A stretch of DNA of 64,000 nucleotides from Scybalomonas sp905214925 (GTDB lineage: Bacteria > Bacillota > Clostridia > Lachnospirales > Lachnospiraceae): assembly GCA_905214925.1 (NCBI GenBank), contig CAJMOB010000003.1, positions 94,531-158,530 on the forward strand, given 5' to 3'. How positions within the stretch are numbered: the first letter of the stretch is position 1; each line of letters starts with the position of its first letter. Of the stretch, positions 55,416-62,820 are shown one piece after another. Position numbers and translations under genes: made by a program. The notes below the pieces were generated by a model, which did not search any database, was not told the origin of the DNA, and worked only from the letters and a program-made list of their open reading frames with translations.

Positions 55416-55910
55416 TTACTTTCTTTCACGTCTACATAACTCACCAAAAGGCATTTCTGGCTGTTTTACATCTTCCGGCGTTGTATCATGGATATTTTGA
55501 ATGATCTGCTTACAAAATCTCTTAAAAAGATAGATTTCTCCTTCTTCAAATCCTTGAAACAATGCCTTTTCATTCTCTTTAAAAAGTTTCGTCAGTTCAT
55601 CATAGATCTCTCTTCCATAATCGGTCAAATAGATACGTGTCACTCTTTGATCTTTTTCATCTGCTTTTCTCTCCAAAAATCCACCCTTCTCCATTCGCTT
55701 AATGCTAACTGCAACAGTTGGTGGCTTAATATGAAGGGCATCTGCCAATTCTCTTTGGCTCATTCCTTCGTTTTTACCTACTTCCTTTATTACTGCTGCC
55801 TGCCCTGGATGAAGCGCATATTTCTCCATTTGATTATAAGCTTTTAAAAAATAATTATGGACTAATTCCATTAACAATCCTTGTAATGTTTTTTCCTTTG
55901 AAGTATCCAT
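55416..55910 (-). CDS. MarR-family repressor of the ABC exporter
   Basis: 164 aa, winged helix with MSQRELADALHIKPPTVAVSIKRMEKGGFLERK and wing DQRVTRIYLTDYG. First gene of the MarR-ABC-ABC operon, so probably an autorepressor released by an exported compound. GAGGTG precedes the ATG. Confidence 0.92.
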   Translation of the reverse strand: MDTSKEKTLQGLLMELVHNYFLKAYNQMEKYALHPGQAAVIKEVGKNEGMSQRELADALHIKPPTVAVSIKRMEKGGFLERKADEKDQRVTRIYLTDYGREIYDELTKLFKENEKALFQGFEEGEIYLFKRFCKQIIQNIHDTTPEDVKQPEMPFGELCRRERK

Positions 55911-55958
55911 CGATTCACCTCACTTTTCAAAAATATACTATGAAAAACAGTAAATTAG

Positions 55959-55970
55959 TTAGTTGACTAA
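55959..55970. promoter_or_regulatory. Candidate MarR operator
   Basis: TTAGTTGACTAA, arms TTAGT/ACTAA, preceded by another TTAGT. It lies about 50 nt upstream of the MarR gene. Confidence 0.45.
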
Positions 55971-56069
55971 TGATAGTTTATTTCTATTCCCAAAAAAAAT
56001 CAAGAAAAAAATTAGTATTTTATACTTTTTTTAGAATTTCCCCTTCATTTTAAGTTAGATAGCTAATTA

Positions 56070-56675
56070 TTATTTCTTCTCAGAATGCAAAGCTTTTATA
56101 ATCAACTCTGCACAAATTTCTTCTCCTAGTTTTCCACTATCTAAACAAAGATCATATTCCCTATAATCATCAAATTTCGTATGAGTAAAAAATTGTTGGT
56201 AAGCTCTTCTCATTTTATCTTTTTTCTTAATATATGCTTCTGCATTTTCTTCTGGAATCCCATAGGAATGAATGGCTCTTTCTTTTCTCTTTTCCATATC
56301 ACTTTCATAAATAAATACACTCAAAAATGGGATCTTTGCTTCTTCTAAAATTTTATTCGCACATCGCCCAATAAAAATACAGTCCTCCGTTTGTGCAGAA
56401 GTAATAATGGTATCCGAAAGCGCTTCATACATTTCATATGGCAACTCCCTCGTCAACGGATCATGGCTCGCCATCATGGAAAGATTATAAAGAACACTGC
56501 CCACGATTCTTTCATCAAATGTCTCCAAAACATCTGGGCGAAATCCTTTTTTCTTTACCACTTCCGTTAAAATATTCGTATCAAAAAACGGCATATTTAA
56601 CTTTTTAGCAATCATCTCTCCTATGATTCTTCCACCACTTCCATATTCCCGATTAATCACAATACTCTTACTCAT
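56070..56675 (-). CDS. Cytidylate-kinase-like family protein (paralogue)
   Basis: 201 aa. The N-terminus SIVINREYGSGGRIIGEMIA has the family P-loop variant, and the core IFIGRCANKIL parallels FVIVGRLADYIL of the copy at 1568-2161. It shares a likely transcript with the MarR gene 45 nt upstream. Function unknown. The second ATG (56675) is better spaced from AAAGGG. Confidence 0.85.
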   Translation of the reverse strand: MSKSIVINREYGSGGRIIGEMIAKKLNMPFFDTNILTEVVKKKGFRPDVLETFDERIVGSVLYNLSMMASHDPLTRELPYEMYEALSDTIITSAQTEDCIFIGRCANKILEEAKIPFLSVFIYESDMEKRKERAIHSYGIPEENAEAYIKKKDKMRRAYQQFFTHTKFDDYREYDLCLDSGKLGEEICAELIIKALHSEKK

Positions 56676-56720
56676 AATCATTCACCCTTTCCATACAACT
56701 TCAGCAATAGAAAACGCTTT

Positions 56721-57170
56721 TTATTCTTGATCCATTTGCTCTTGATATTCTTTAATTCGTTTCATTAACCGAATTAACTCTTTTGCATCTTTTTCTCCCA
56801 AAAAATCCATCAAATGAACCAAACGCTTTTTCATAAGATCATGTTTTTCTTTTGCAAAATCTTTTCCTTTTTCTGTAACATAGACACGAACTCTTCGATT
56901 ATCTTCTGGATCTGTCATTCTTTGAATCAGCTTTTTACTTTCTAAACTCCTCAATATATCGGAAATTCTTCCAGAACCAACACCAATTTTTTCTTTTAAT
57001 TCTCCTGAAGTCAATCCATCTTCGCAAAAAGTCAAATAAATTAATACTCCAATTTCTCCTTTCCCATTGTCTGTTGTATCTTGATGAATCCTCTTTTTTG
57101 ATAAAATTGACATAATATCACAGAATTCATCAATCCATTTCTTTTGATCCATAATCGATTCTTTTTTCAC
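56721..57170 (-). CDS. MarR-family regulator, probably autoregulated
   Basis: 149 aa from GTG 57170 or 143 from ATG 57152; neither spacing to AAAGGAG is ideal. Winged helix with LTSGELKEKIGVGSGRISDILRSLESKKLIQR and wing EDNRRVRVYVT. A palindrome overlaps its transcription start, and the next gene is cytidylate-kinase-like. Confidence 0.9.
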   Translation of the reverse strand: MKKESIMDQKKWIDEFCDIMSILSKKRIHQDTTDNGKGEIGVLIYLTFCEDGLTSGELKEKIGVGSGRISDILRSLESKKLIQRMTDPEDNRRVRVYVTEKGKDFAKEKHDLMKKRLVHLMDFLGEKDAKELIRLMKRIKEYQEQMDQE

Positions 57171-57180
57171 TCCTTTTTAA

Positions 57181-57231
57181 TTATCTCTTAGTACGAGATA
57201 ATATTATAACCGTTTTTTTAGGATTGTCAAT
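57181..57231 (-). promoter_or_regulatory. Promoter and operator of the MarR/cytidylate-kinase-like operon
   Basis: Minus strand TTGACA (57226-57231), 16-nt spacer, TATAAT (57204-57209). Directly downstream is a perfect dyad ATTATCTC-N7-GAGATAAT (57181-57203), placed to block the start. Confidence 0.75.
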
Positions 57232-57278
57232 ATGAAAATTTTTCTCGTCTGTTTATACATAATGCTTTTTAGTACTTT

Positions 57279-57294
57279 TTATGTTATAACATAA
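57279..57294. repeat. 16-bp perfect palindrome
   Basis: TTATGTTATAACATAA, in the gap between the MarR promoter and the SEC-C gene's terminator. Possible operator; no gene start is near. Confidence 0.3.
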
Positions 57295-57320
57295 CTGGAT
57301 TTAAGAACAATTTCCTATAC

Positions 57321-57388
57321 AAAAAAAGATACGCCTCTTATAATAGAATACTTTTATTTTGAATACTCTATTATAAAGACGTATCTTT
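57321..57388 (-). terminator. Terminator of the SEC-C gene
   Basis: Long two-part stem (AAAGATACG/CGTATCTTT and TTATAATAGA/TCTATTATAA) followed on the minus strand by T8. Confidence 0.85.
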
Positions 57389-57418
57389 CTTTATCGTTTT
57401 GTCTCTTATACTCTAGAA

Positions 57419-57490
57419 AGCATGAGAAACACGCTATGCGAGTTTTTCACATTCGCCAGCAGCCGTCATATAAGAGCATAAATACTCTTA
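57419..57490. repeat. Intergenic hairpin element B
   Basis: 57419-57461 contains TGAGAAACACGCTATGCG followed by AGTTTTTCAC and ATTCGCCAGCAG, which aligns with elements A (9457-9500) and C (58084-58123). A second small hairpin TAAGAG-N8-CTCTTA lies at 57471-57490. Found in the 3' untranslated part of the SEC-C gene. Confidence 0.5.
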
Positions 57491-57514
57491 CATAACTCGT
57501 TATCTTCTCACAAA

Positions 57515-58015
57515 TTATCTTCCACAGCAGAACTTGTATTTCTTACCGCTTCCACATGGGCATGGATCATTACGTCCGATCTTTGGTCCTTTTACTACAG
57601 TTGACGCAGATCTAGATTCTTTATATAATTCTTTTCTCTTTTCATCAGAGAGTAATGTCTTCCACATTGGAAGTTCATATAACCACTGAGCTTTTGCTCC
57701 AACCATGTTGTAGTATAATTTTTCTAAATCAATGTCTAAAGATACAACAGTATCTTCTGTCATTTCTTCGATTGGGTTTGGAGTTTTTAAACTATCATTA
57801 ATTCCATCAAGGAAACCAACCATCATGCTAATTGTTGTAATGTATCTATCTGCTAAAGATTTTACACTTCCTGTTACAACTTCTGTTGGATTGCTTAATA
57901 ATTGTTCATAAATTCCTTTTTCAATCTGGAAATAGCTTAACCAGAAATCCTGACCTTCTTTTGTATTATCATCATGTCCGTAGGCGAAGTCACGCCACTC
58001 TTGTAATAAACTCAT
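57515..58015 (-). CDS. SEC-C zinc-motif protein
   Basis: 166 aa. A helical N-terminal domain of about 140 residues ends in a SEC-C motif NDPCPCGSGKKYKFCC, the metal-binding tail found in SecA and many small proteins. The N-terminal domain is not recognised. AAAGGATGG lies 8 nt before the ATG. Single gene. Confidence 0.85.
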   Translation of the reverse strand: MSLLQEWRDFAYGHDDNTKEGQDFWLSYFQIEKGIYEQLLSNPTEVVTGSVKSLADRYITTISMMVGFLDGINDSLKTPNPIEEMTEDTVVSLDIDLEKLYYNMVGAKAQWLYELPMWKTLLSDEKRKELYKESRSASTVVKGPKIGRNDPCPCGSGKKYKFCCGR

Positions 58016-58083
58016 AATCTACCATCCTTTGTTGAAATAATATTTTACGAAATTTCTTTCATATTTCCATTCTATCTTACTTC

Positions 58084-58123
58084 AACGATGAAAAGCGCAC
58101 TATACAAACTTTTCATGTTCGCA
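58084..58123. repeat. Intergenic hairpin element C
   Basis: ATGAAAAG (58088-58095) and CTTTTCAT (58109-58116) form a perfect 8-bp stem. The loop CGCACTATACAAA and the tail GTTCGCAAG resemble element B position by position. Confidence 0.5.
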
Positions 58124-58388
58124 AGTATTCATCAAATATTTCATTAGAAAACTGGAATAACCATCCATATCTTGATGTTTTCCATAATTTTTTTCTATTC
58201 TCTACTTGATTTATTGCTTTCATGTAAATTGGAAATATGATGTTCTATTATAACATATGTTAGTATACCAAAAAATCTACCAATTTGCAACTAAGAATCG
58301 CATAGTTCCTCTGTTTTCGTTCTTTCTCTCTCTTTCATCCCCAAATATCCATTTCAAAAATCTATTTTAAAAATTTTTTTAAGTTTGT

Positions 58389-58417
58389 GTATAAACTTCT
58401 GTTATCGGGTCATACTA
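58389..58417 (+). promoter_or_regulatory. Sigma-G/sigma-F-type forespore promoter
   Basis: GTATA (58389-58393), 17-nt spacer, CATACTA (58411-58417). CATACTA is the ideal sigma-G -10, and GGTCATACTA (58408-58417) also fits the sigma-F form GGNNANAHTR. No sigma-A boxes fit here. Confidence 0.6.
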
Positions 58418-58423
58418 TAAATA

Positions 58424-58610
58424 ATCCATTTCAAAGTAATATTAAATTACTTCGTTATGGATTGCGTATACTCTTTTATTAACCCACCAGAATTCTGGTG
58501 ATCATTAGATTCCCCCTCTAATGATGGATTACAAAAGATAAAAAATTAATACTTATATCCTCCCCTTTTCATACGGGCATCCATATTTTCCCTTGGGTGC
58601 CCGTTTCCTT
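58424..58610 (+). ncRNA. Candidate forespore small RNA with C-rich anti-Shine-Dalgarno motifs
   Basis: About 187 nt without an ORF. Stem 1: AATCCAT/ATGGATT plus AAGTAAT/ATTACTT (58423-58463). Stem 2: CACCAG-AATT-CTGGTG (58485-58500). Stem 3: ATCATTAGA/TCTAATGAT with apical loop TTCCCCC (58501-58525). Then comes single-stranded TCCTCCCC (58558-58565) and a GC-rich terminator-like stem. TAATCCAT near the 5' end can instead pair with ATGGATTA (58524-58531), giving an alternative fold. C-rich loops are typical of Firmicutes sRNAs that pair with ribosome sites. The forespore-type promoter recalls CsfG of B. subtilis, but homology is not shown. It could also be the leader of the small membrane protein downstream. 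Confidence 0.55.
58573..58610 (+). terminator. Terminator-like stem at the end of the candidate small RNA
   Basis: ACGGGCATCC pairs with GGGTGCCCGT (one G-U pair), 12-nt loop, followed by TTTCCTT. Confidence 0.55.
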
Positions 58611-58706
58611 ACGTTTCTATTGAAAATCCCTAAAACTACTTGCATAACATCTTTTTTTATGCGAAAATAAACGGGATATAAAAAAATAAAACAAAAGGAG
58701 GTCACT

Positions 58707-58883
58707 ATGCAATTATTTCATAGAATTTTAGCAATCATTACGATTATTATTCTAATTGCCCTATTTGTTACAACTTGTATCTTTGGGATTACAGGAAATC
58801 CTAACTTTTTTGGAATGTTAGCACTTACAATTGTTGTTCCCGTTTTCCTATGGGCATTAATTTTCTTATTTAGAAAAAAATAA
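58707..58883 (+). CDS. 58-aa protein with two membrane helices
   Basis: Starts MQLFHRILAIITIII, has helices at about 5-28 and 36-55, and ends FLFRKK. A perfect AAAGGAGG lies 6 nt before the ATG, so I consider it real although short. Function unknown. It follows the candidate small RNA by 96 nt and converges with rarA. Confidence 0.75.
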   Translation: MQLFHRILAIITIIILIALFVTTCIFGITGNPNFFGMLALTIVVPVFLWALIFLFRKK

Positions 58884-58906
58884 ATGGAAAAGAACACTTT
58901 TTATTT

Positions 58907-60226
58907 TTATAAAGTTTTTAAAAACTCTAAATATTCTTTTACTTTTTTCTCATATCCATTTTCTGTTGGTTCATAAAATGTCGTTCCCACTAAGGTATCA
59001 GGAATGTACTGTTGCTTTACATAATGGTAAGGATAATCATGGGCATATTGATATCCTTCTCCATGTCCTAATTTAGCAGCCCCTTTATAATGGCAATCTC
59101 TTAAATGATTTGGAACTCCACTGACACTTTGATGTTTCACTGTAGAAAGCGCATTGTTAATGGCTAAATATGAGGCATTACTCTTTGGCGCTCCCGCAAT
59201 ATAAGTTACCGCCTGTGCAAGCGGAATTCTAGCTTCTGGCATTCCTACTCGTTCCGCAGCTTCTATACAGGCAACTGCCACTTGAATCGCCTGAGGATCG
59301 GCGTTTCCAACATCTTCGGATGCACAAATAATAATTCTTCTACCAATAAAAGAAATATCCTCTCCTGCATCTAACATTTTTGCTAAATAATAAATGGCTG
59401 CATCTGGATCACTCCCTCTCATACTCTTAATAAAAGCAGAAATGGTATCATAATGATTATCGCCATTTTTATCATACTTAAAGGCTCTCTTTTGGATACA
59501 TCCCTCTGCTACTTCTAATGTAAGATGGATCTTACCATCTTTGCCTCTTTCTGTAGTCAAAATTCCAAGCTCTACTGCATTTAATGCAGAACGAGCATCC
59601 CCTTCTGCCATATCCGCTAAAAAGTCTACTGCTTCTTCTGTAATGATAGCATCATAGTCTCCCATTCCCTTTTCCCTATTATACACAGCTCTTTGTATTA
59701 ATTCTTTCAAATCTTCATGACGAAGTGGCTTTAATTCAAAAATATTAGATCTTGAAATCAACGCCCCATTCACTTCAAAATAAGGATTCTCTGTTGTCGC
59801 ACCTATTAAAACTACGGTTCCATCTTCTACAAATGGCAGTAAATAATCCTGCTGTGCTTTATTAAAACGATGAATCTCATCTACAAAGAGAATTGTTTTC
59901 TTTCCATACATTCCCTGATTATTTTTTGCTTCTGTTATGGCTTGTTCCATCTCTTTCTTTCCAGAAGTCGTTGCATTCATCTGTGTAAAAATACTGCTTG
60001 TTGTATTAGCAATTACTTTAGCAAGCGTCGTCTTTCCAGTTCCTGGTGGACCATAAAAAATAATAGAACCGATTTTATCCGCCTTAATCGCTCGATAAAG
60101 CAACTTATCTTTTCCAATAATATGTTTTTGTCCAACAACTTCTTCTAATGTGGTTGGTCTCATTCTCTGAGCTAATGGAGATTCCTTTTCCATATTTTGT
60201 TCTCTCATATAATCAAATAAATCCAT
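58907..60226 (-). CDS. rarA: RarA/MgsA replication-associated AAA+ ATPase
   Basis: 439 aa. Walker A GPPGTGKTTLA, Walker B LFVDEIHRF, sensor GATTENPYFEV, and the C-terminal MgsA tetramerisation region with MLDAGEDISFIGRRIIICASEDVG. It acts at stalled replication forks with SSB. The start is taken as the ATG at 60226 (AGAGTG upstream); a GTG four codons earlier is possible. Confidence 0.95.
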   Translation of the reverse strand: MDLFDYMREQNMEKESPLAQRMRPTTLEEVVGQKHIIGKDKLLYRAIKADKIGSIIFYGPPGTGKTTLAKVIANTTSSIFTQMNATTSGKKEMEQAITEAKNNQGMYGKKTILFVDEIHRFNKAQQDYLLPFVEDGTVVLIGATTENPYFEVNGALISRSNIFELKPLRHEDLKELIQRAVYNREKGMGDYDAIITEEAVDFLADMAEGDARSALNAVELGILTTERGKDGKIHLTLEVAEGCIQKRAFKYDKNGDNHYDTISAFIKSMRGSDPDAAIYYLAKMLDAGEDISFIGRRIIICASEDVGNADPQAIQVAVACIEAAERVGMPEARIPLAQAVTYIAGAPKSNASYLAINNALSTVKHQSVSGVPNHLRDCHYKGAAKLGHGEGYQYAHDYPYHYVKQQYIPDTLVGTTFYEPTENGYEKKVKEYLEFLKTL

Positions 60227-60344
60227 ATTTCTTATCACTCTTTCTTTAATTTCTATTAATTTCCTATTATCAACATTCTATCAAATACGCTTTTATTTTT
60301 TTAATTTCCTACTTAATTCGTTATCTTCCTATAAATGCAATATT

Positions 60345-61025
60345 TTAAGATTGATTTATCTTTTTTATAATAGCATATCCATCTTCAATGTCTATTCGAG
60401 AGTATGTCCCTTGTTCTATCCTGAAATTCCATATAGCATCTTCTCCCATGCCCAGTAAGATTGAAAACAGACATCGAAATACCGCCATATGACTGATAAT
60501 CAATACTTTTTTTTTCTGATTTTCTTTTATGACTTCTAAATACGATTTCTCTCTTATCTGTCTTGGTTTGTGATAAAGCAATGTTTCAAGAGGCTGCAAA
60601 CCACAAATTCCTATCTCTTGTTCACAAAATTGATAAATACGGCTGTAGAAATCATAAAAATTCTCTCCTCCATGAGGTGCAGAACGGAAATCTTCATTCC
60701 ATTGCTTTAATTTCTCTGGAAATTGTTCTTCTAACTGTTTATAAGTATAGCCTTCAAAAATTCCTAAATCTTGCTCCGATAAACGAATCGACTGAAATTC
60801 TTCTATCTCTTTTTTATCATTTTCATTTACAATCAATTGTTTCGTCTGTATTGCTCGTTCTAATGGACTTGTATAGATCCTATCAAACGAAATATCTTTT
60901 AACAATGTTCCAACTCTTGTTCCTTGTTCCTCTCCTGTTCTATTTAAGGGGATATCCGTTTTTCCATAATAACGACATTCTTTATTCCACACAGTCTCCC
61001 CATGTCTTACAAAATAAATCTGCAA
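60345..61025 (-). CDS. Histidine phosphatase superfamily protein (phosphoglycerate-mutase/CobC-like)
   Basis: 226 aa from a TTG start with GGGAGGG 5-6 nt upstream. Phospho-His motif FVRHGETVW, then SPLERAIQT, SEQDLGIFEG, PHGGENF and the second catalytic His in ISHMAVFRC. It may be a sugar-phosphate or alpha-ribazole phosphatase; no cobalamin genes are nearby. Confidence 0.88.
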   Translation of the reverse strand: MQIYFVRHGETVWNKECRYYGKTDIPLNRTGEEQGTRVGTLLKDISFDRIYTSPLERAIQTKQLIVNENDKKEIEEFQSIRLSEQDLGIFEGYTYKQLEEQFPEKLKQWNEDFRSAPHGGENFYDFYSRIYQFCEQEIGICGLQPLETLLYHKPRQIREKSYLEVIKENQKKKVLIISHMAVFRCLFSILLGMGEDAIWNFRIEQGTYSRIDIEDGYAIIKKINQS

Positions 61026-61077
61026 AGTTTCCCTCCCACCTTTCTTATTTTACTTGAAAGAAACTTCAATTTTATTC

Positions 61078-61113
61078 CATCATGAGCATATCCCATGATG
61101 CGATTCCTCGCCA
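61078..61113. repeat. Small hairpin upstream of the phosphatase gene, possible fourth element
   Basis: CATCATG-N9-CATGATG followed by CGATTCCTCGCCA. Shares CATGAG, ATGCGA and CGCCA in order with element B but is shorter; relationship uncertain. Confidence 0.3.
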
Positions 61114-61166
61114 AATCCTTCACGCTTAGCTTATCACTTTCATTATATCATAATAAAGTGTATATG

Positions 61167-61250
61167 AAAAAGACTTCCCTATTGAAGAGACTCTTTTTAT
61201 ATTAAAATCTATTATATAAAAAGGATTGTCTCTTTTTAGGAAAGTCTTTC
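61167..61250 (-). terminator. Terminator of the SPFH/ribbon-helix-helix operon
   Basis: Long stem with outer AAAGACTT/AAGTCTTT and inner GAGAC/GTCTC plus AT pairs; T-run on the minus strand, ending about 10 nt from the stop of the ribbon-helix-helix gene. Confidence 0.75.
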
Positions 61251-61260
61251 TTTCATCTTA

Positions 61261-61524
61261 TTATTTTTTCTTTTTATTCCGAACTGCTTCTGTTAAGATA
61301 TATTCAATTTGGCCATTAATAGAACGAAAATCCTCTTCCGCCCAACGGGCAATTTCTTCCCAAAGGCTTGGTGCAAGTCGAAGGACAATTTGCTTTTTTG
61401 CCTTTTCTTTCAACTTCATGGCTTTTTCTTTTTCTAAAATTTCCTTCTCTAATTGTTGGATCTTCTCTAGGCGTTCTTTTAATTGTTCTTCTTTTTGTTC
61501 TAATCTCTTTTCATCTGACATCAT
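61261..61524 (-). CDS. Coiled-coil plus Arc-type ribbon-helix-helix protein
   Basis: About 87 aa from ATG 61524 (GGAATGAG upstream). An earlier ATG at 61554 overlaps the SPFH stop and lacks a ribosome site. A charged coiled coil (about 5-40) precedes an Arc/MetJ-like domain KKQIVLRLAPSLWEEIARWAEEDFRSINGQIEYIL. Such domains bind DNA as dimers through the beta ribbon. It may be the regulator of its own operon. Encoded 13 nt after the SPFH gene. Confidence 0.8.
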   Translation of the reverse strand: MMSDEKRLEQKEEQLKERLEKIQQLEKEILEKEKAMKLKEKAKKQIVLRLAPSLWEEIARWAEEDFRSINGQIEYILTEAVRNKKKK

Positions 61525-61537
61525 ATGCTCATTCCAA

Positions 61538-62566
61538 TCAGTAAATACTTCCATTATTTATGACTGGTTGTGTATCTTTACCAGAACATAGAACAACTAA
61601 AAGATTAGAAACCATCGCAGCCTTTCTCTCCTCGTCAAGAACAACTATTTCTTCATCACCTAACTTATCAATTGCCATCTTAACCATGCTGACAGCACCA
61701 TCTACAATCTTTTGTCTAGCTGCAATTATGGCTGTTGCTTGTTGTCTTTGAAGCATAGCTGCCGCAATCTCTTCTGCATAGGATAAATGAGTGATGCGAA
61801 CTTCTTCCACCTCAAGACCTGCAAATTCAACACGTTTTGAAAGTTCTTCTTTCATACTTTCTGCAATTTCTTGTGCGCTACCTCGCAACGTTTTCTCTGA
61901 TTCTCCCTGTTCCTCTTCTACCTCAATTAAATCATATGGATACATTCTAGCAATATTACGAATCGTAGAATCCGTTTGAATGGATAAAAATTCTGTATAA
62001 TCTTCTACATTAAAAACTGCCTTCGTTGGATTTTTTACTCTCCAAATGACAACAGCCCCAATAATGACTGGATTTCCTAATACATCATTTACTTTTTGAA
62101 TCCCATTATTTAATGTCATATTTTTTAGAGAAACGGTTTTCTTTGCAGTAATACGAACGGATTCTATATGACCGCCTTTTGCACGCTCCATTGATACTGC
62201 TTTCGCTTGTTCTCGTTCTCGATAATAAATTGGATTATTAAAAGATACAAATGGATTTACATAATAAAATCCCTGTTTTAAAATCGTCCCATAATAATTT
62301 CCAAATAATGTTAAAACAAGTGCTTCATTTGGACCAACAACTTTTAACCCTCCATAAAAAATTGGCACAATACAAGTGAATATAATTCCTATTGTAAGTA
62401 AAACTCCACCCCATACATAACTTTCCCGTGCCAGCAAGATACCTCCTACTGCAATGATTCCCATAGAAATCACCCAACAAATTGTAATAAGGAAAAGCAT
62501 TCCGATTCCACTTTTTGGTTGAATCTCTTTTTGTTCAAATTCCTTTTCATTCCTGTTGCCACTCAT
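61538..62566 (-). CDS. SPFH/Band-7 domain membrane protein
   Basis: 342 aa. Two N-terminal helices (about 20-45 and 50-72), then the SPFH domain beginning GLKVVGPNEALVLTLFGNYYGT, and a C-terminal region YAEEIAAAMLQRQQATAIIAARQKIVDGA typical of the stomatin-like group. Such proteins build membrane scaffolds and microdomains. AAAGGAGG precedes the ATG. Its promoter carries a 25-bp palindrome. Confidence 0.9.
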   Translation of the reverse strand: MSGNRNEKEFEQKEIQPKSGIGMLFLITICWVISMGIIAVGGILLARESYVWGGVLLTIGIIFTCIVPIFYGGLKVVGPNEALVLTLFGNYYGTILKQGFYYVNPFVSFNNPIYYREREQAKAVSMERAKGGHIESVRITAKKTVSLKNMTLNNGIQKVNDVLGNPVIIGAVVIWRVKNPTKAVFNVEDYTEFLSIQTDSTIRNIARMYPYDLIEVEEEQGESEKTLRGSAQEIAESMKEELSKRVEFAGLEVEEVRITHLSYAEEIAAAMLQRQQATAIIAARQKIVDGAVSMVKMAIDKLGDEEIVVLDEERKAAMVSNLLVVLCSGKDTQPVINNGSIY

Positions 62567-62580
62567 AACTCATTCCTCCT

Positions 62581-62634
62581 TTATGATATCATATTGATAT
62601 CATAAAAATATCACTACTTCAAATATTTGTCAAT
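62581..62634 (-). promoter_or_regulatory. SPFH promoter with 25-bp inverted-repeat operator
   Basis: Minus strand TTGACA (62629-62634), 18-nt spacer, TATTTT (62605-62610). Directly downstream lies TTATGATATCA-TAT-TGATATCATAA (62581-62605), a perfect 11-bp dyad covering the start site. Confidence 0.65.
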
Positions 62635-62703
62635 TCTTATATGTATAAATATTTTAAACATAACCTTTTGACACGTTAATTCTAGAATAAAAAAGTAACA
62701 AAA

Positions 62704-62745
62704 AAAAGGATAAAAATCCTCAACATTCGGTTTTTATCCTTTTTA
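62704..62745 (-). terminator. Terminator of the ROK gene
   Basis: Perfect 13-bp stem AAAAGGATAAAAA with 14-nt loop and T-run on the minus strand. Confidence 0.85.
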
Positions 62746-62820
62746 TAATCTTCTCTATACTACTTAACATGAACAATACAAGCCTGTTAAAATTTCTCTA
62801 AAGATCTGCTTATTTTCTTA

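Noticed and set aside
58400..58620. 6S RNA near rarA
   Set aside because: In Bacillus subtilis a 6S RNA gene lies in the neighbourhood of the rarA homologue, so I tested this gap. The segment folds as separate hairpins, not as the long rod with a central bubble, on either strand. A covariance search should still be run.
61226..61591. Plus-strand 121-codon frame
   Set aside because: Antisense shadow of the ribbon-helix-helix gene and its terminator; no ribosome site and low-complexity Ser/Phe content.
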